Shown piece by piece: positions 1 through 8,581 of a stretch of 36,870 bases of DNA. The DNA comes from a virus, in IMG/VR virus record IMGVR_UViG_3300006072_000012, positions 1 to 36,870 of that record, one strand, 5' to 3'. The notes beneath the pieces were generated by a model that worked only from the letters and a program-made list of their open reading frames with translations, ran no database searches and was not told where the DNA came from. The position numbers and the translations under genes were made by a program. Within the stretch, counting starts at the first letter, position 1; every line of letters starts with the position of its first letter.

Positions 1-21
1 ACTAAATTCGTGCAAAGTAAT

Positions 22-50
22 TTGACGTTTGGGGGGTTAGTCCATATGAT
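22..50 (+). promoter_or_regulatory. Putative sigma70 promoter for the late operon
   Basis: A -35-like TTGACG (22-27) and a -10-like TATGAT (45-50) are separated by 17 bases, each matching the consensus at five of six positions. Transcription would start near 57 and read into the small terminase gene at 90. The spacer holds a run of six G. This is the only strong promoter-like pair seen ahead of the structural genes. Function is inferred from the motif and position only. Confidence 0.6.
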
Positions 51-89
51 ACCCGATATTACCTAACTTATTAAAAAAAGCGAAAAAAA

Positions 90-560
90 ATGAATCGAAA
101 ACCTCCAGAGCTTCACGTGGTTGACGGTACAACGTCTCGTCGAAACAATCACATGCTTTTGCCTGACAATTTAAAAAAGAGAATTCCCAAGGCTGAATGG
201 GTGGATAACCCTGATGCGTGGGACAAGAGTAAATTCATTGAGGAGACGGCAGAATTTTTGTATGAAGTCTATGGAATCGGAAACGACCAAGACAAACATA
301 CTTTGGCTATGCTGGCAGATCATATTGAGACGTACGTGCAATGCACGAAGGGAATTAAGAAGCGAGGAATTATTACCAGCTTTAACAATGGTCAGACGAT
401 TGGTCCAAATCCATTTTTGTCGGTGCGTAACAAGACCATGACTTTAATTATTCAGCTTATGAATGAGCTAGGGCTAACTCCAAGAAGTCGGTTATCTTCT
501 GGGAAGACTGAGGAAAATTCGCCCGTGGCTCAATTCCTTAAAGGACCGCTGGCTCAATGA
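90..560 (+). CDS. terS: Terminase small subunit, P27 family
   Basis: This 156-aa protein should recognise the packaging site and load the large subunit. It has the size and sequence character of P27-family small terminases, with a basic N-terminus (PPELHVVDGT), a central helical region around residues 45-85, and the typical segment ISFNNGQTIGPNPFLSVRN-like around 94-113 followed by MTLIIQLMNELGLTPRSR. It lies directly ahead of the large subunit and overlaps it by 4 bases (ATGA), so the two are likely translationally coupled. An HNH endonuclease gene would sit just upstream if the genome is circular, as in many HK97-like cos phages. Family assignment is from sequence recognition, not a database search. 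Confidence 0.88.
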   Translation: MNRKPPELHVVDGTTSRRNNHMLLPDNLKKRIPKAEWVDNPDAWDKSKFIEETAEFLYEVYGIGNDQDKHTLAMLADHIETYVQCTKGIKKRGIITSFNNGQTIGPNPFLSVRNKTMTLIIQLMNELGLTPRSRLSSGKTEENSPVAQFLKGPLAQ

Positions 561-2227
561 ATATAGAAAGTGGGATAACGTATGCGCATGCCGTGGCTAA
601 GGGTGAGATTAACGTCTGCAATGATGTTCGGTTAGCGTGTCAGAGATTTTTAAATCAGCTAGAAAATAAAGAATGGGAATATGTATTCGATGAGCGGTTT
701 CCGGCTCACGTGTTGCAGTTTGCTGGAACGCTGAGTCATACAAAGGGTCCGCAAGCTGGAGATGCAATCCAGCTCGAGCCGTTTCAGATTTTGCTTATTT
801 GTGCCGTTTATGGGTTTAGGAGCAAAAAGGATTTGACCAAAAGAATGGTCACGGATGTGATTTTGTTCATTCCTAGAAAAGCCGGCAAATCGACTTTAAC
901 TGCCGTAATTGCTTTGTACGAGCTTATTTTCGGAGATACGGGACCAGAGGTTTTTACTCTGGCGACCAGCAGAGAGCAAGCGACAATTGTTTTTGATGCT
1001 TCAAAGGGTTTTATTGAAGCTATGCCAAAAGACTTGGCTAATCTTTTTAATCCTTCTAAGTACATGATCGGTAAGCGTGGAGACTCGCAATCGATGTTTA
1101 AGGCTTTGAGTAGGGATACTAAAAAGACGGGTGACGGTAAAAATCCAAGTTGTGTAATTGTGGACGAGGCGGCTCAGATTGTGGATCGTAATTCGATTGA
1201 GGTGCTTCACTCTGGTATGGTTGCTAGGCAGAATCCTTTAAAGGTTTATATTACAACTGCGTCATTTACAAAGGATACAAAGTTTTACGAAGATTTTTCG
1301 ATGTATCAGTCAATGCTTAGGGGAGAAGCTACGGACAATCCAAGATGGTTCGGTTTGCTTTATGGGCTGGATTTGGGGGATGATTGGCGAGAGCCGACGA
1401 GCTGGAAAAAGGCTAACCCGATGCACGGAATATCGGTTTTCGATGAAGCGATTGCACAAAGGGCAGAGGAAGCAAAACACAAACCTGCGGTGCTCAATGA
1501 GTTTTTATGCAAAACCTTGAATGTCTGGGTTTCTGCAAATGCGGCTTGGCTGGATAGGCAATATTGGGACGATCCTGCGTGTCATATTATTGTTCCTAGA
1601 AAAGACCCAGAAGCAGTATTCATGGGGTTTGACTTGGCGGCAACCCGAGATTTGAATTCAGTTTGTACTTTGAGAAGGTATGGGGAGACTGACTACGAAG
1701 CGGAATGGCAATTTTTTCTACCCGAAGAAGGATTGAATTTCATTCCAAAGCATTATTTAGACATTTTTAAAGTGGCTATTGACTCTGGCATCTTAAAATT
1801 GACTCAGGGTAATGTGATGGATGATAGAGAAATCAGCGAATATATTATTAATCAGCAAGCTAAAAAATACGATATTAAGGAAATTGGATACGATGCGTAT
1901 AACGCCGCATCTTTAGTGGCTCGTTTGCATGATGCTGGTATGCCGGTTAAAAAGGTCGGTCAAGGTATGGCGGTGCTGAATAATCCTAGTAAATTCATTG
2001 AAAAAATGATTATGAATAAGAATATTAAACATGACGGCAATCCGTTTTTAGGATGGCAACTGGGTAATTGCGAATGCTATACGGACGTTAATGGAAATAT
2101 TAAGGTTAGAAAAAATGAAGCTGATAAAGCGGCTAAGGTGGACGGTATCATTTCGATGATTATTGCGGCTCATTGCAGTCTGGATAACCCCTATGTATCA
2201 AATTCATTTGGATTTAGAACATTTTAA
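557..2227 (+). CDS. terL: Terminase large subunit (ATPase and nuclease)
   Basis: This 556-aa protein is the packaging motor, which translocates DNA into the prohead and cuts it. The ATPase half shows a Walker A-like loop PRKAGKST (residues 106-113) and a Walker B segment CVIVDEA (199-205) with Asp203 and Glu204. The C-terminal RNase H-like nuclease half shows the acidic motifs MGFDLAATRDL (near 355), EIGYDAYNA (near 445) and an Asp in KVDGIISMI (near 529). Length is normal for the HK97/P27-associated Terminase_1 type. It overlaps terS by 4 bases and is followed 31 bases later by the portal gene, which fits a head-assembly operon. Confidence 0.95.
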   Translation: MNIESGITYAHAVAKGEINVCNDVRLACQRFLNQLENKEWEYVFDERFPAHVLQFAGTLSHTKGPQAGDAIQLEPFQILLICAVYGFRSKKDLTKRMVTDVILFIPRKAGKSTLTAVIALYELIFGDTGPEVFTLATSREQATIVFDASKGFIEAMPKDLANLFNPSKYMIGKRGDSQSMFKALSRDTKKTGDGKNPSCVIVDEAAQIVDRNSIEVLHSGMVARQNPLKVYITTASFTKDTKFYEDFSMYQSMLRGEATDNPRWFGLLYGLDLGDDWREPTSWKKANPMHGISVFDEAIAQRAEEAKHKPAVLNEFLCKTLNVWVSANAAWLDRQYWDDPACHIIVPRKDPEAVFMGFDLAATRDLNSVCTLRRYGETDYEAEWQFFLPEEGLNFIPKHYLDIFKVAIDSGILKLTQGNVMDDREISEYIINQQAKKYDIKEIGYDAYNAASLVARLHDAGMPVKKVGQGMAVLNNPSKFIEKMIMNKNIKHDGNPFLGWQLGNCECYTDVNGNIKVRKNEADKAAKVDGIISMIIAAHCSLDNPYVSNSFGFRTF

Positions 2228-2258
2228 TGATACCATGTTAGAAAAATGGGGGTAAAAA

Positions 2259-3698
2259 ATGGCAATCTTTGATATTTTTAAGCGGAAAAATACGAAAGAA
2301 AGTAACACTTTATTCGGGCAAACACAGCTTGGTAATCAGATTGTCAGGCAGACTCCGAAGACTCAACAAGGTTCAAACTTTCAATTATTGTATGTCACGA
2401 CTTCGAGCACAACTAATGCTGGAAGAATCGTTGATATGTCGGTTTTGTCGAGAAATTCGACAATTATGTCTTGCGTTGGTGTGATTGCTAGGGCTTTGGC
2501 GCAATGTTCTGTGTCAATTATGTATAAGCTGGACGATGGTACGTTTGAGGATGTATTGCAGTCTAGTAATGCTGGCGTTAGGGATAAAGCAAAAGCCAAA
2601 CAAATTTTGAATTTACTTCAAGAGCCGAATAATTTCCAAAATCAATATGAGTTTTGGTATCAATGGGCGATGTGGCACGAGCTGGCTGGTGAGACTTTTA
2701 CTTTACTGTTTAGAAAAGATCAGCAGGATTCAATGCAAACTCCAATCGAGATGTATAACCTCGATGCAACTTTGATTACTGTTCAAATGACGGAATTACG
2801 TTATCCGATGTATCGGTTATCAACTCCTAGTTATGGATTTAATAAAGACGAGCCGTTGCTGGCTCATCAAGTTATTCACGTAACTGAGGCACCGTGGCAA
2901 GGTTCGGCTGGTTTTAACAAGGGTATTTTGGCAACCGAGCTGGTGGGGCTGGATACTGATATCGACCTGTACGCAAATTACATTATGCAAAATGGCGCAA
3001 AGCCAAGCGGTATGTTTATGACGGATCAGGTAATTCCGGATGCAAAATTTAAGGAAATTGCGGCAAGGCTAAAAGAAGCGTGGTCATCTATGACTGGCTC
3101 ACGTCCTACGGATCAATCAAAGCCGGGACAATCTATTATGCTCGATCAGGGTATGAAGTACGAGGCTTTAAAACCTTTGACCTTGCAGGATGCTGATTGC
3201 GCTAAATTAAAAGATCAAACTACAAAGCGTATTTGTGCATTATTCGGAGTACCGGCTCAAATGTTGGGGCTGGAGACTGGTAAATTTAATAATACGCAGA
3301 CTTTATTGGATGAGTTCTACAAGACCAAAATGTACCCGATGGTCATTAATATTGAGCAAAAATTCAAGCAAAGTTTATTACGTGGATACCCTAACCTTTA
3401 TATTCGGTTCGATACAAAAGACTTTTTGAAGGGTGCGGCTCTCGATCAAATGAATTTTGTCACGGCTGGCGTATCTGCTGGTATTTTTACGCCTAACGAA
3501 GCAAGGGAATATTTGAATATGCAAAAGGTCGAAGGCGGTGATGATTTACCTGCTATTGATCCAATGGGGATTTCAAAAACCAATGTTCCTATTGGTGGTA
3601 AAGGTGCAAAAATCGATCCTATTGCTGGATCAAGTCCGCAAGATACGGGAGGCGGTGGAGGTAATCAAACTCGAAAGATGAATATCGGAAAAACGTAA
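2259..3698 (+). CDS. Portal protein, HK97 family
   Basis: The 479-aa product should form the dodecameric ring at the unique capsid vertex through which DNA passes. It carries the HK97-type portal core: an N-terminal segment VLSRNSTIMSCVGVIARALA, a central stretch with QYEFWYQWAMWHELAGE, and the conserved C-terminal region KRICALFGVPAQMLGLETG followed by a NTQTLLDEFYKTKMYP segment. The Gly-rich tail (near DTGGGGGNQ) is probably disordered. The start at 2259 has GGGGG about 5-6 bases upstream. Order terminase, portal, protease, capsid is the standard one. Confidence 0.94.
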   Translation: MAIFDIFKRKNTKESNTLFGQTQLGNQIVRQTPKTQQGSNFQLLYVTTSSTTNAGRIVDMSVLSRNSTIMSCVGVIARALAQCSVSIMYKLDDGTFEDVLQSSNAGVRDKAKAKQILNLLQEPNNFQNQYEFWYQWAMWHELAGETFTLLFRKDQQDSMQTPIEMYNLDATLITVQMTELRYPMYRLSTPSYGFNKDEPLLAHQVIHVTEAPWQGSAGFNKGILATELVGLDTDIDLYANYIMQNGAKPSGMFMTDQVIPDAKFKEIAARLKEAWSSMTGSRPTDQSKPGQSIMLDQGMKYEALKPLTLQDADCAKLKDQTTKRICALFGVPAQMLGLETGKFNNTQTLLDEFYKTKMYPMVINIEQKFKQSLLRGYPNLYIRFDTKDFLKGAALDQMNFVTAGVSAGIFTPNEAREYLNMQKVEGGDDLPAIDPMGISKTNVPIGGKGAKIDPIAGSSPQDTGGGGGNQTRKMNIGKT

Positions 3699-3699
3699 T

Positions 3700-3909
3700 A
3701 TGTCAGTAAAACACAAAATAATACGGGTTCTCACTTCACAAATCAAAACGAGTGGTGTTACACTACCGCAAATTGATAGAAAAAACCCTACAATACAAGA
3801 CATTAATTTATCTATACATAATGGGGTGATCAATGAAACAAATGAATCTGATCTGCGAGGCGAAGTTAAGCCTAAACGAAAAGGCAGACCCAAAAAACAG
3901 CGAACCTAG
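3700..3909 (+). CDS. Small basic ORF with AT-hook-like tail, uncertain
   Basis: A 69-codon frame starts one base after the portal stop (TAATATG) and overlaps the start of the protease gene by 77 bases in another frame. Its C-terminus KPKRKGRPKKQR contains the GRPKK core of an AT-hook, a minor-groove DNA-binding motif. It has no clear Shine-Dalgarno and would rely on re-initiation after the portal stop. I do not recognise a family. It may be a real small DNA-binding protein or a chance frame in the leader of the protease gene. Confidence 0.4.
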   Translation: MSVKHKIIRVLTSQIKTSGVTLPQIDRKNPTIQDINLSIHNGVINETNESDLRGEVKPKRKGRPKKQRT

Positions 3910-4660
3910 TGGCAAGATTTCTGCACGGGTTACGACTTGGGGGCCAAGAGAAGGCGAAGACGGGCGTAAGTTTAACTATCAGCCCGAGGGTTTCATGGAT
4001 TGGGCTAATGAGTTTTCTAGTGCTGGCAAACCATTGCCAATGTTCTTAAATCATAACGACATGGGGATGCCAGTCGGTGAATGGAACGAATTCAATTTTG
4101 ATAAAACAGGTATGACGGCAGAAGGTCGTTTATATCTAAGTACGGTCGGTGGATCAGATTTATATAATGTATTAAAAGAATCTCCTAACCTTTTCGGTGG
4201 CGTGTCCGTTGGTGCTTATGCTGACGAAGCGCAATATGTAGATTCAACTGGTGAAGCATTCCCAATGGGTCCAGATGGTTGGCCAGATATTGATTCAGAT
4301 GATGAAGCATATTTCCAAATCACTAAAGGTGGATTGCGTGAGGTGTCAGTCGTGATGTACCCAAATAATCCTGCGGCTGAAGTTATGCAATTGGAATATT
4401 TTGATTCTGAGGGTAAGTTAAACCCTCGATTGATTGAAAAAGCCTTGCGTGAGGCGGGCTTTTCAAGGAAGGATGCGACCACCGCATCTTTGGTTTTCCG
4501 CAAAGTTTTGGAATCGCGTGATGCGCCAAAAAACAAAGTGGAAGAAACGCCAAATCAAGGTGAGCTTGATGCGGTGGTAAACGAGGCCGATGCGATTCTG
4601 ATTGCTTTAGAGCAAAGGGAATTGCTGAAAGCATTATCAAAGCGTCTTATTAAGGATTAA
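3833..4660 (+). CDS. Prohead maturation protease, HK97 family
   Basis: This 275-aa serine protease should cleave the capsid delta domain during prohead maturation. The fold signature is clear: KISARVTTWGPREG near residues 28-41, the catalytic His74 in FLNHNDMGMPVGEW, and the nucleophile Ser115 in FGGVSVGAYAD. The C-terminal 100 residues are charged and helical and may act as a scaffold segment. The start at 3833 is preceded by GGGGTGAT; a second in-frame ATG at 3842 is possible. It is followed 3 bases later by the first capsid gene, whose N-terminal coiled coil is the expected substrate. Confidence 0.92.
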   Translation: MKQMNLICEAKLSLNEKADPKNSEPSGKISARVTTWGPREGEDGRKFNYQPEGFMDWANEFSSAGKPLPMFLNHNDMGMPVGEWNEFNFDKTGMTAEGRLYLSTVGGSDLYNVLKESPNLFGGVSVGAYADEAQYVDSTGEAFPMGPDGWPDIDSDDEAYFQITKGGLREVSVVMYPNNPAAEVMQLEYFDSEGKLNPRLIEKALREAGFSRKDATTASLVFRKVLESRDAPKNKVEETPNQGELDAVVNEADAILIALEQRELLKALSKRLIKD

Positions 4661-4663
4661 ATC

Positions 4664-6004
4664 ATGTCAGTAGAAAAAATTCTGGAAAAAGTTGATGCGA
4701 TTGAAGTTGCAAACGCAACCAAAATCGAAGAAGCAAAGACCGAGACTTTAGCTAAAGTTGAGGAAGTTAAGAACGAAACCGTTGAGAAAATTGCGGCTCT
4801 AGAAGCTAAGATTTCACAAATCAGCGTTCCTTCATTCATCAAGCCCGAGAAAACCGTGCGTGGTGATGTTAACAAAATGGTTAGAGAGCAACTCTCTAAA
4901 TTTGTTAAAAAAGGAAAGTCTCTTGAGAAAGAGATTAAGATGTTCGAGAGCGATGAGCAATACCAAGCATATTTGAACGAGAGTTCAGCTTTGACTGGTG
5001 GCGGTGCTGGCGTTGGTGGTCGTACTGCTTACGATCCCGTGTTTCACAAGTTGCGTCTGTTAAACCCAATGCGTGGTTTGTCTAGAAACGTAACTACGGA
5101 AGGCGCTACATATCAGTTCCGTGCCAAAACTGGTAACGCTGGCGCTACGTGGGGCTATGCCGTTCAAAATAACGGTTCACCCACAACTGAAAACACGAAC
5201 ATTTGGCAATTGACTTTGCAAGATTTGAACACTCAATTCCCAATCCGTACTGCGGCTTTGGATGATATTGATGGTTTAGAGGCAAACGTAGTTGACGATA
5301 TGTTGATGGAGTTTTCACAAGTTGAAGGCCAGTCAATGATTCAAAATAACGACCAGACAGATACACCTAATACTTACGGTGGTACAAATGGTTTGCGTGG
5401 TTTGAATCAGTATGCTGGAGCTAATGCAAGTTATACCGGTGGAACAATCACGACTGCGGCTTTCGGCTCGTCAGGTACTGGTTCTACATCTGGCTTGGCT
5501 TCACTTGCTACGTACGACCAGTTGACAACTAACGGTGCTGGTGTTGGTGCGGCTAACGTGACTTATCAAGATATCGTTGAATTCATTCACTTGTTGCCAC
5601 AAGAATACTGGACTCCAACTGCAAAGTTCATGATTAATCCATTGTTCTTGGCTCAAATTCGTGGTTTGAAAGATGCTAACGGAACACCAATTTTCGAGCG
5701 TATGGCTCCAATGGTGTACGAGGGTATCGTTGGTCAGATCATGGGCTTTGACGTTGTGGTTAACAAGTACATGGATAGTCCTGATAGTTCGACTTCGACT
5801 CCGGGTACTACATCTTTGTTCCCAATGTACTTCGGTGACTGGCAACGTGGTCACACAATCGTGGATCGTTTGAATATGGTTCTACGTCGCTACGATCAAA
5901 CATTGCCAGGTTACATCACTTTCTATGGTGAGAAACGTTTGGCTACATCTGTAATGGATCCATTCTCCATTATTCGCTATCGCTCGACGGCTACAGCGAC
6001 CTAA
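4664..6004 (+). CDS. Major capsid protein 1, HK97 fold, with delta domain
   Basis: The 446-aa product forms the icosahedral shell. Residues 1 to about 100 are Lys/Glu/Ala-rich and predicted coiled coil, the usual scaffold-like delta domain removed by the protease. The mature part starts near NESSALTGGGAGVGGR (105-120), includes WGYAVQNNGSPTTENTNIWQ and TYGGTNGLRGLNQY, and ends with PGYITFYGEKRLATSV. An AAGGA Shine-Dalgarno sits 7 bases ahead of the ATG. An intrinsic terminator follows the stop, consistent with a strongly expressed gene. A clear paralog is encoded next (6068-7090). Confidence 0.93.
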   Translation: MSVEKILEKVDAIEVANATKIEEAKTETLAKVEEVKNETVEKIAALEAKISQISVPSFIKPEKTVRGDVNKMVREQLSKFVKKGKSLEKEIKMFESDEQYQAYLNESSALTGGGAGVGGRTAYDPVFHKLRLLNPMRGLSRNVTTEGATYQFRAKTGNAGATWGYAVQNNGSPTTENTNIWQLTLQDLNTQFPIRTAALDDIDGLEANVVDDMLMEFSQVEGQSMIQNNDQTDTPNTYGGTNGLRGLNQYAGANASYTGGTITTAAFGSSGTGSTSGLASLATYDQLTTNGAGVGAANVTYQDIVEFIHLLPQEYWTPTAKFMINPLFLAQIRGLKDANGTPIFERMAPMVYEGIVGQIMGFDVVVNKYMDSPDSSTSTPGTTSLFPMYFGDWQRGHTIVDRLNMVLRRYDQTLPGYITFYGEKRLATSVMDPFSIIRYRSTATAT

Positions 6005-6012
6005 ATGAAACT

Positions 6013-6044
6013 GGGGGGGAAGAAATTCCCTCCCGTTTTCTTTA
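6013..6044 (+). terminator. Intrinsic terminator between the two capsid genes
   Basis: Seven G followed by AA pair with TTCCCTCCC (6026-6034), giving a 9-bp stem with one G-U pair and a GAAA tetraloop (6022-6025), followed by GTTTTCTTT. This is a strong rho-independent terminator. It would end many transcripts after capsid gene 1 and reduce expression of capsid gene 2 and the connector genes. Confidence 0.85.
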
Positions 6045-6067
6045 ACTTTTGACTTGGAAAAAAATTC

Positions 6068-7090
6068 ATGAACATCATCCTTGAAGCAATCAGAAAGTCT
6101 CTTAAAAAAGACGAGAAAGTAACAGTTAATATTAACGAATCATCAGCATTAACTGGCTCAGGGTCGGGTGTTGGTGGACGTGTAATTTACGATGATGCTT
6201 TTGCGGCTTTACGTTATGCGAATCCTATTCGTATGGCTGGAGCGAGAACAATTTCTACGATTGGATCGGATCAGGCTTTCGTTGTGAAAACTGGTAACGT
6301 GACCAATCCAACTAACCCTTGGGGATACTCTTTTACTGCTAACTTAGGCACTCCTAATACTGCAACTTCATTTTGGCAGTTGGCGGTGCAAGCGGTGGTT
6401 GCTCAAGTACCTGTGCGTACGGCTATTTTGAGTGATGTAAATAATTTAAATGAAACGCTTTTATCGGACGTCGCTTTAGAGTTTGCGCAACAAGAAGCGT
6501 TGTCTATGATGTTTAATAACGATCAATCTGGATCAAGCACAACTACGTATGGTGGTGTTTATGGATTGCGTGGATTGAATAGTTATACAAGTGGATCAAG
6601 TGCGGCTTTTGGCTCTAATGGTCCAGCTTTGACTAATGGAATTCATACGGTATTAACAAATTCATCTGCTACTGGTGGAACAATTGTTTATAACGACGTG
6701 GTTGGTTTGTATCAGGCTTTACCTCCTCAATATTACAATTTACCTTCTACTGCTTGGATGATGCACCCAAATACGATTGCTTATTTGCGTGAATTAAAAG
6801 ATTCAAACGGATTGCCTTTGTTTTTAGACATTGGTGAAAAAGAAGGTTATTCTGTGGGTAACATTTTTGGTCATGCGGTTATTCCTAATCCCTACATGGA
6901 TCAAATCGGTTCTGGAAAATTGCCAATTTACTTGGCGGCTTGGGAAAGATTCGTAACTATTGCGGATAATGAATTAATGTCATTCCAATGGTTTGAGCAA
7001 TCGACTCCGGGCTTTATGACATTGTTCGCTGAAAAGCGAGTATGTTCTACGATTCGTGACGTGTTCGGTGGTGTGCGTTTATCGACTTAA
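6068..7090 (+). CDS. Second HK97-fold capsid protein, lacks delta domain
   Basis: This 340-aa protein is a paralog of the upstream capsid protein. Both share NESSALTG-x-G-x-GVGGR, a YD..F..LR..NP.R segment, KTGN, WGY, WQL..Q....Q.P.RTA.L.D, EF.Q.E..SM..NNDQ, TYGG..GLRGLN.Y and a C-terminal PG..T...EKR. The shared core begins at residue 23 here versus 105 in protein 1, so the scaffold-like N-terminal domain is missing. A terminator lies upstream and the nearest GGA is about 9 bases from the ATG, so expression is probably lower than for protein 1. A role as vertex or minor capsid protein, as T4 gp24 is to gp23, is an inference. An alternative is a decaying duplicate, but the frame is intact. 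Confidence 0.85.
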   Translation: MNIILEAIRKSLKKDEKVTVNINESSALTGSGSGVGGRVIYDDAFAALRYANPIRMAGARTISTIGSDQAFVVKTGNVTNPTNPWGYSFTANLGTPNTATSFWQLAVQAVVAQVPVRTAILSDVNNLNETLLSDVALEFAQQEALSMMFNNDQSGSSTTTYGGVYGLRGLNSYTSGSSAAFGSNGPALTNGIHTVLTNSSATGGTIVYNDVVGLYQALPPQYYNLPSTAWMMHPNTIAYLRELKDSNGLPLFLDIGEKEGYSVGNIFGHAVIPNPYMDQIGSGKLPIYLAAWERFVTIADNELMSFQWFEQSTPGFMTLFAEKRVCSTIRDVFGGVRLST

Positions 7091-7099
7091 AGGTTAAAA

Positions 7100-7768
7100 A
7101 TGGCATTAGATAGCTACACGAATGGTCCGTATTTAGGTACGACCCGTAACCCGTTCTCGTATGAGAAAGTGGAGCAGGTCGATCGTGATGTATCGACTGC
7201 ATGGCTAACGCTGGACGAAATAACGAATCAACTGAATTTATTCGGTGATGAATCGCAAGATAGTTACTTGCTAGGGCTGGAGTTAGCGACTAGGATGACG
7301 ATCGAGGATTTTCTCGGTATGTCTATTTTCCCGATTCAGTATCGTGTTTACTATGGCGCATGGAACGGAATGACGGGTACGCAGGTTAATTTAGATTTGC
7401 CTGAAGTTAGTCAAGGGTCACAGTACGGGGCTGGTGTTACGATTGACGAAGTAGCGTACTGGTCTAGTAGTACACCTCCGGTTTATACGGTGCTCGACCC
7501 GTCAATGTATTTTTACGATATGACTGGTAATAAGGTCATTTGTAATGGCATTCCGGATGAAGTAAATCAGGCAATGACTAATCCTATTGTCGTTTTATAT
7601 ACTACTGGGGCTAGTCCTTATGCGGCTTATCCTGTGATTAAGCAAGCGGCTTTAATGATTCTTACTCATTTATACAATAATCGTTCAAACACGTTTAATG
7701 GGACTTTGAAAGAAATTCCATACGGGGCGCAGACTTTGCTTAGACCGTACAAGCCTTTGGTGATGTAA
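7100..7768 (+). CDS. Head-tail connector, gp6/phiE125 gp8-like
   Basis: The 222-aa product sits where the adaptor that docks under the portal is encoded in HK97-like phages. It has the characteristic pattern: an N-terminal helical part (STAWLTLDEITNQLNLFG, then LLGLELATRMTIEDFLGMSI), a beta-rich middle, and the C-terminal helix VIKQAALMILTHLYNNRS followed by a LLRPYKPLVM tail. That C-terminal motif is typical of gp6-like connectors. Its stop overlaps the next gene by one base (TAATG), so the two are coupled. Assignment is by sequence pattern and position. Confidence 0.82.
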   Translation: MALDSYTNGPYLGTTRNPFSYEKVEQVDRDVSTAWLTLDEITNQLNLFGDESQDSYLLGLELATRMTIEDFLGMSIFPIQYRVYYGAWNGMTGTQVNLDLPEVSQGSQYGAGVTIDEVAYWSSSTPPVYTVLDPSMYFYDMTGNKVICNGIPDEVNQAMTNPIVVLYTTGASPYAAYPVIKQAALMILTHLYNNRSNTFNGTLKEIPYGAQTLLRPYKPLVM

Positions 7769-8112
7769 TGGCAATAGCACGGTACGAAAACATAACTGTA
7801 AATCGAGTAGCTAATGGCGTGGACGCTATTGGGCAACAGACTACGACTATTACTAAATGGTTTGACTCTCGTGCTCGGGTGCAGGATGTAAAAAACGCCG
7901 TTTCTATTAATAAAGACGATCGTATTTATTCGGATTTGGTTAGGTTGACTGTTAACTATACGCCTTGGATGAAGGAAATAGTCGATAATCAAAACCTGTA
8001 CTCAATTTTTTGGCGCAATTTCGATTGGCGTATTACAGACGTGATGGAGTCTAACGACCGCATGAATGTGACGCTTCTTTGCTATAGAAACGATCCAACA
8101 ACAACAGTATGA
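7768..8112 (+). CDS. Head closure / head-tail joining protein
   Basis: The 114-aa product resembles the SPP1 gp16-like head-tail joining family, which plugs the connector and bridges to the tail. It shows the family layout: a short beta-rich protein with WFDSRARVQDVKNAVSINKDD, then LVRLTVNYTPWMKEI and a final strand pair NFDWRITDVMESNDRMNVTLL. It overlaps the upstream connector by 1 base and the downstream tail terminator by 4 bases (ATGA). Position and size support the call. Confidence 0.78.
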   Translation: MAIARYENITVNRVANGVDAIGQQTTTITKWFDSRARVQDVKNAVSINKDDRIYSDLVRLTVNYTPWMKEIVDNQNLYSIFWRNFDWRITDVMESNDRMNVTLLCYRNDPTTTV

Positions 8113-8534
8113 CTATCCAACAAAGCATTCTTGATTATGCTCAGGCCATTCAAAATGGTTTGGCGTCTACTGTTTCGCCTGTGGCTGTGACGGCTAATTT
8201 CAATAGGAATTTTGCTACTACGCCTAAGTTCGTTACTTGGCAATTGCGGAATGTGCATCAACCCGTATATACTGGGCAGACACAATCTAACAAAGGTATT
8301 GATACCCCGACTTTTCAAACTACAGTTTTTGCGCAAGATCAGAATGATTGTTTTGGTATTGCAAATACGATTATTCAGGCATTGCACGGTTACTCTGGGC
8401 AATTCGGGGTAAAAGGGAGTTTTGCCGGCATATATGTTGCAAAAATGGACATTTCGATGCTATACAACACGTATGACGATACGGTAAAATTAAACCAGAT
8501 AATATTAGATTGTCGAATGGACATTCCGTGTTGA
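8109..8534 (+). CDS. Tail terminator / tail completion protein
   Basis: The 141-aa product lies between head closure and tail tube, where the protein that caps the tail tube is expected. It begins with an amphipathic helix (SILDYAQAIQNGL) and continues as beta strands, like lambda gpU-type or DUF3168-type terminators. No catalytic motifs are visible. It overlaps the previous gene by 4 bases. Function is inferred mainly from gene order and size. Confidence 0.62.
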   Translation: MTIQQSILDYAQAIQNGLASTVSPVAVTANFNRNFATTPKFVTWQLRNVHQPVYTGQTQSNKGIDTPTFQTTVFAQDQNDCFGIANTIIQALHGYSGQFGVKGSFAGIYVAKMDISMLYNTYDDTVKLNQIILDCRMDIPC

Positions 8535-8581
8535 TAAAACAAAACAATATTTTTGTTCATTTTCTTTTGAAGGGTTAAATC

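Noticed and set aside
4216-4536. Antisense ORF of 106 codons within the protease gene
   Set aside because: Shadow of the conserved protease frame without independent support.
5501-5854. Antisense ORF of 117 codons in capsid gene 1
   Set aside because: It mirrors a well-supported gene, has no ribosome site, and its composition is that of a shadow frame.
8538-8557. Hairpin AACAAAA/TTTTGTT before the tail tube gene as a terminator
   Set aside because: The stem has one G-C pair only and would be too weak; it is probably AT-rich spacer.
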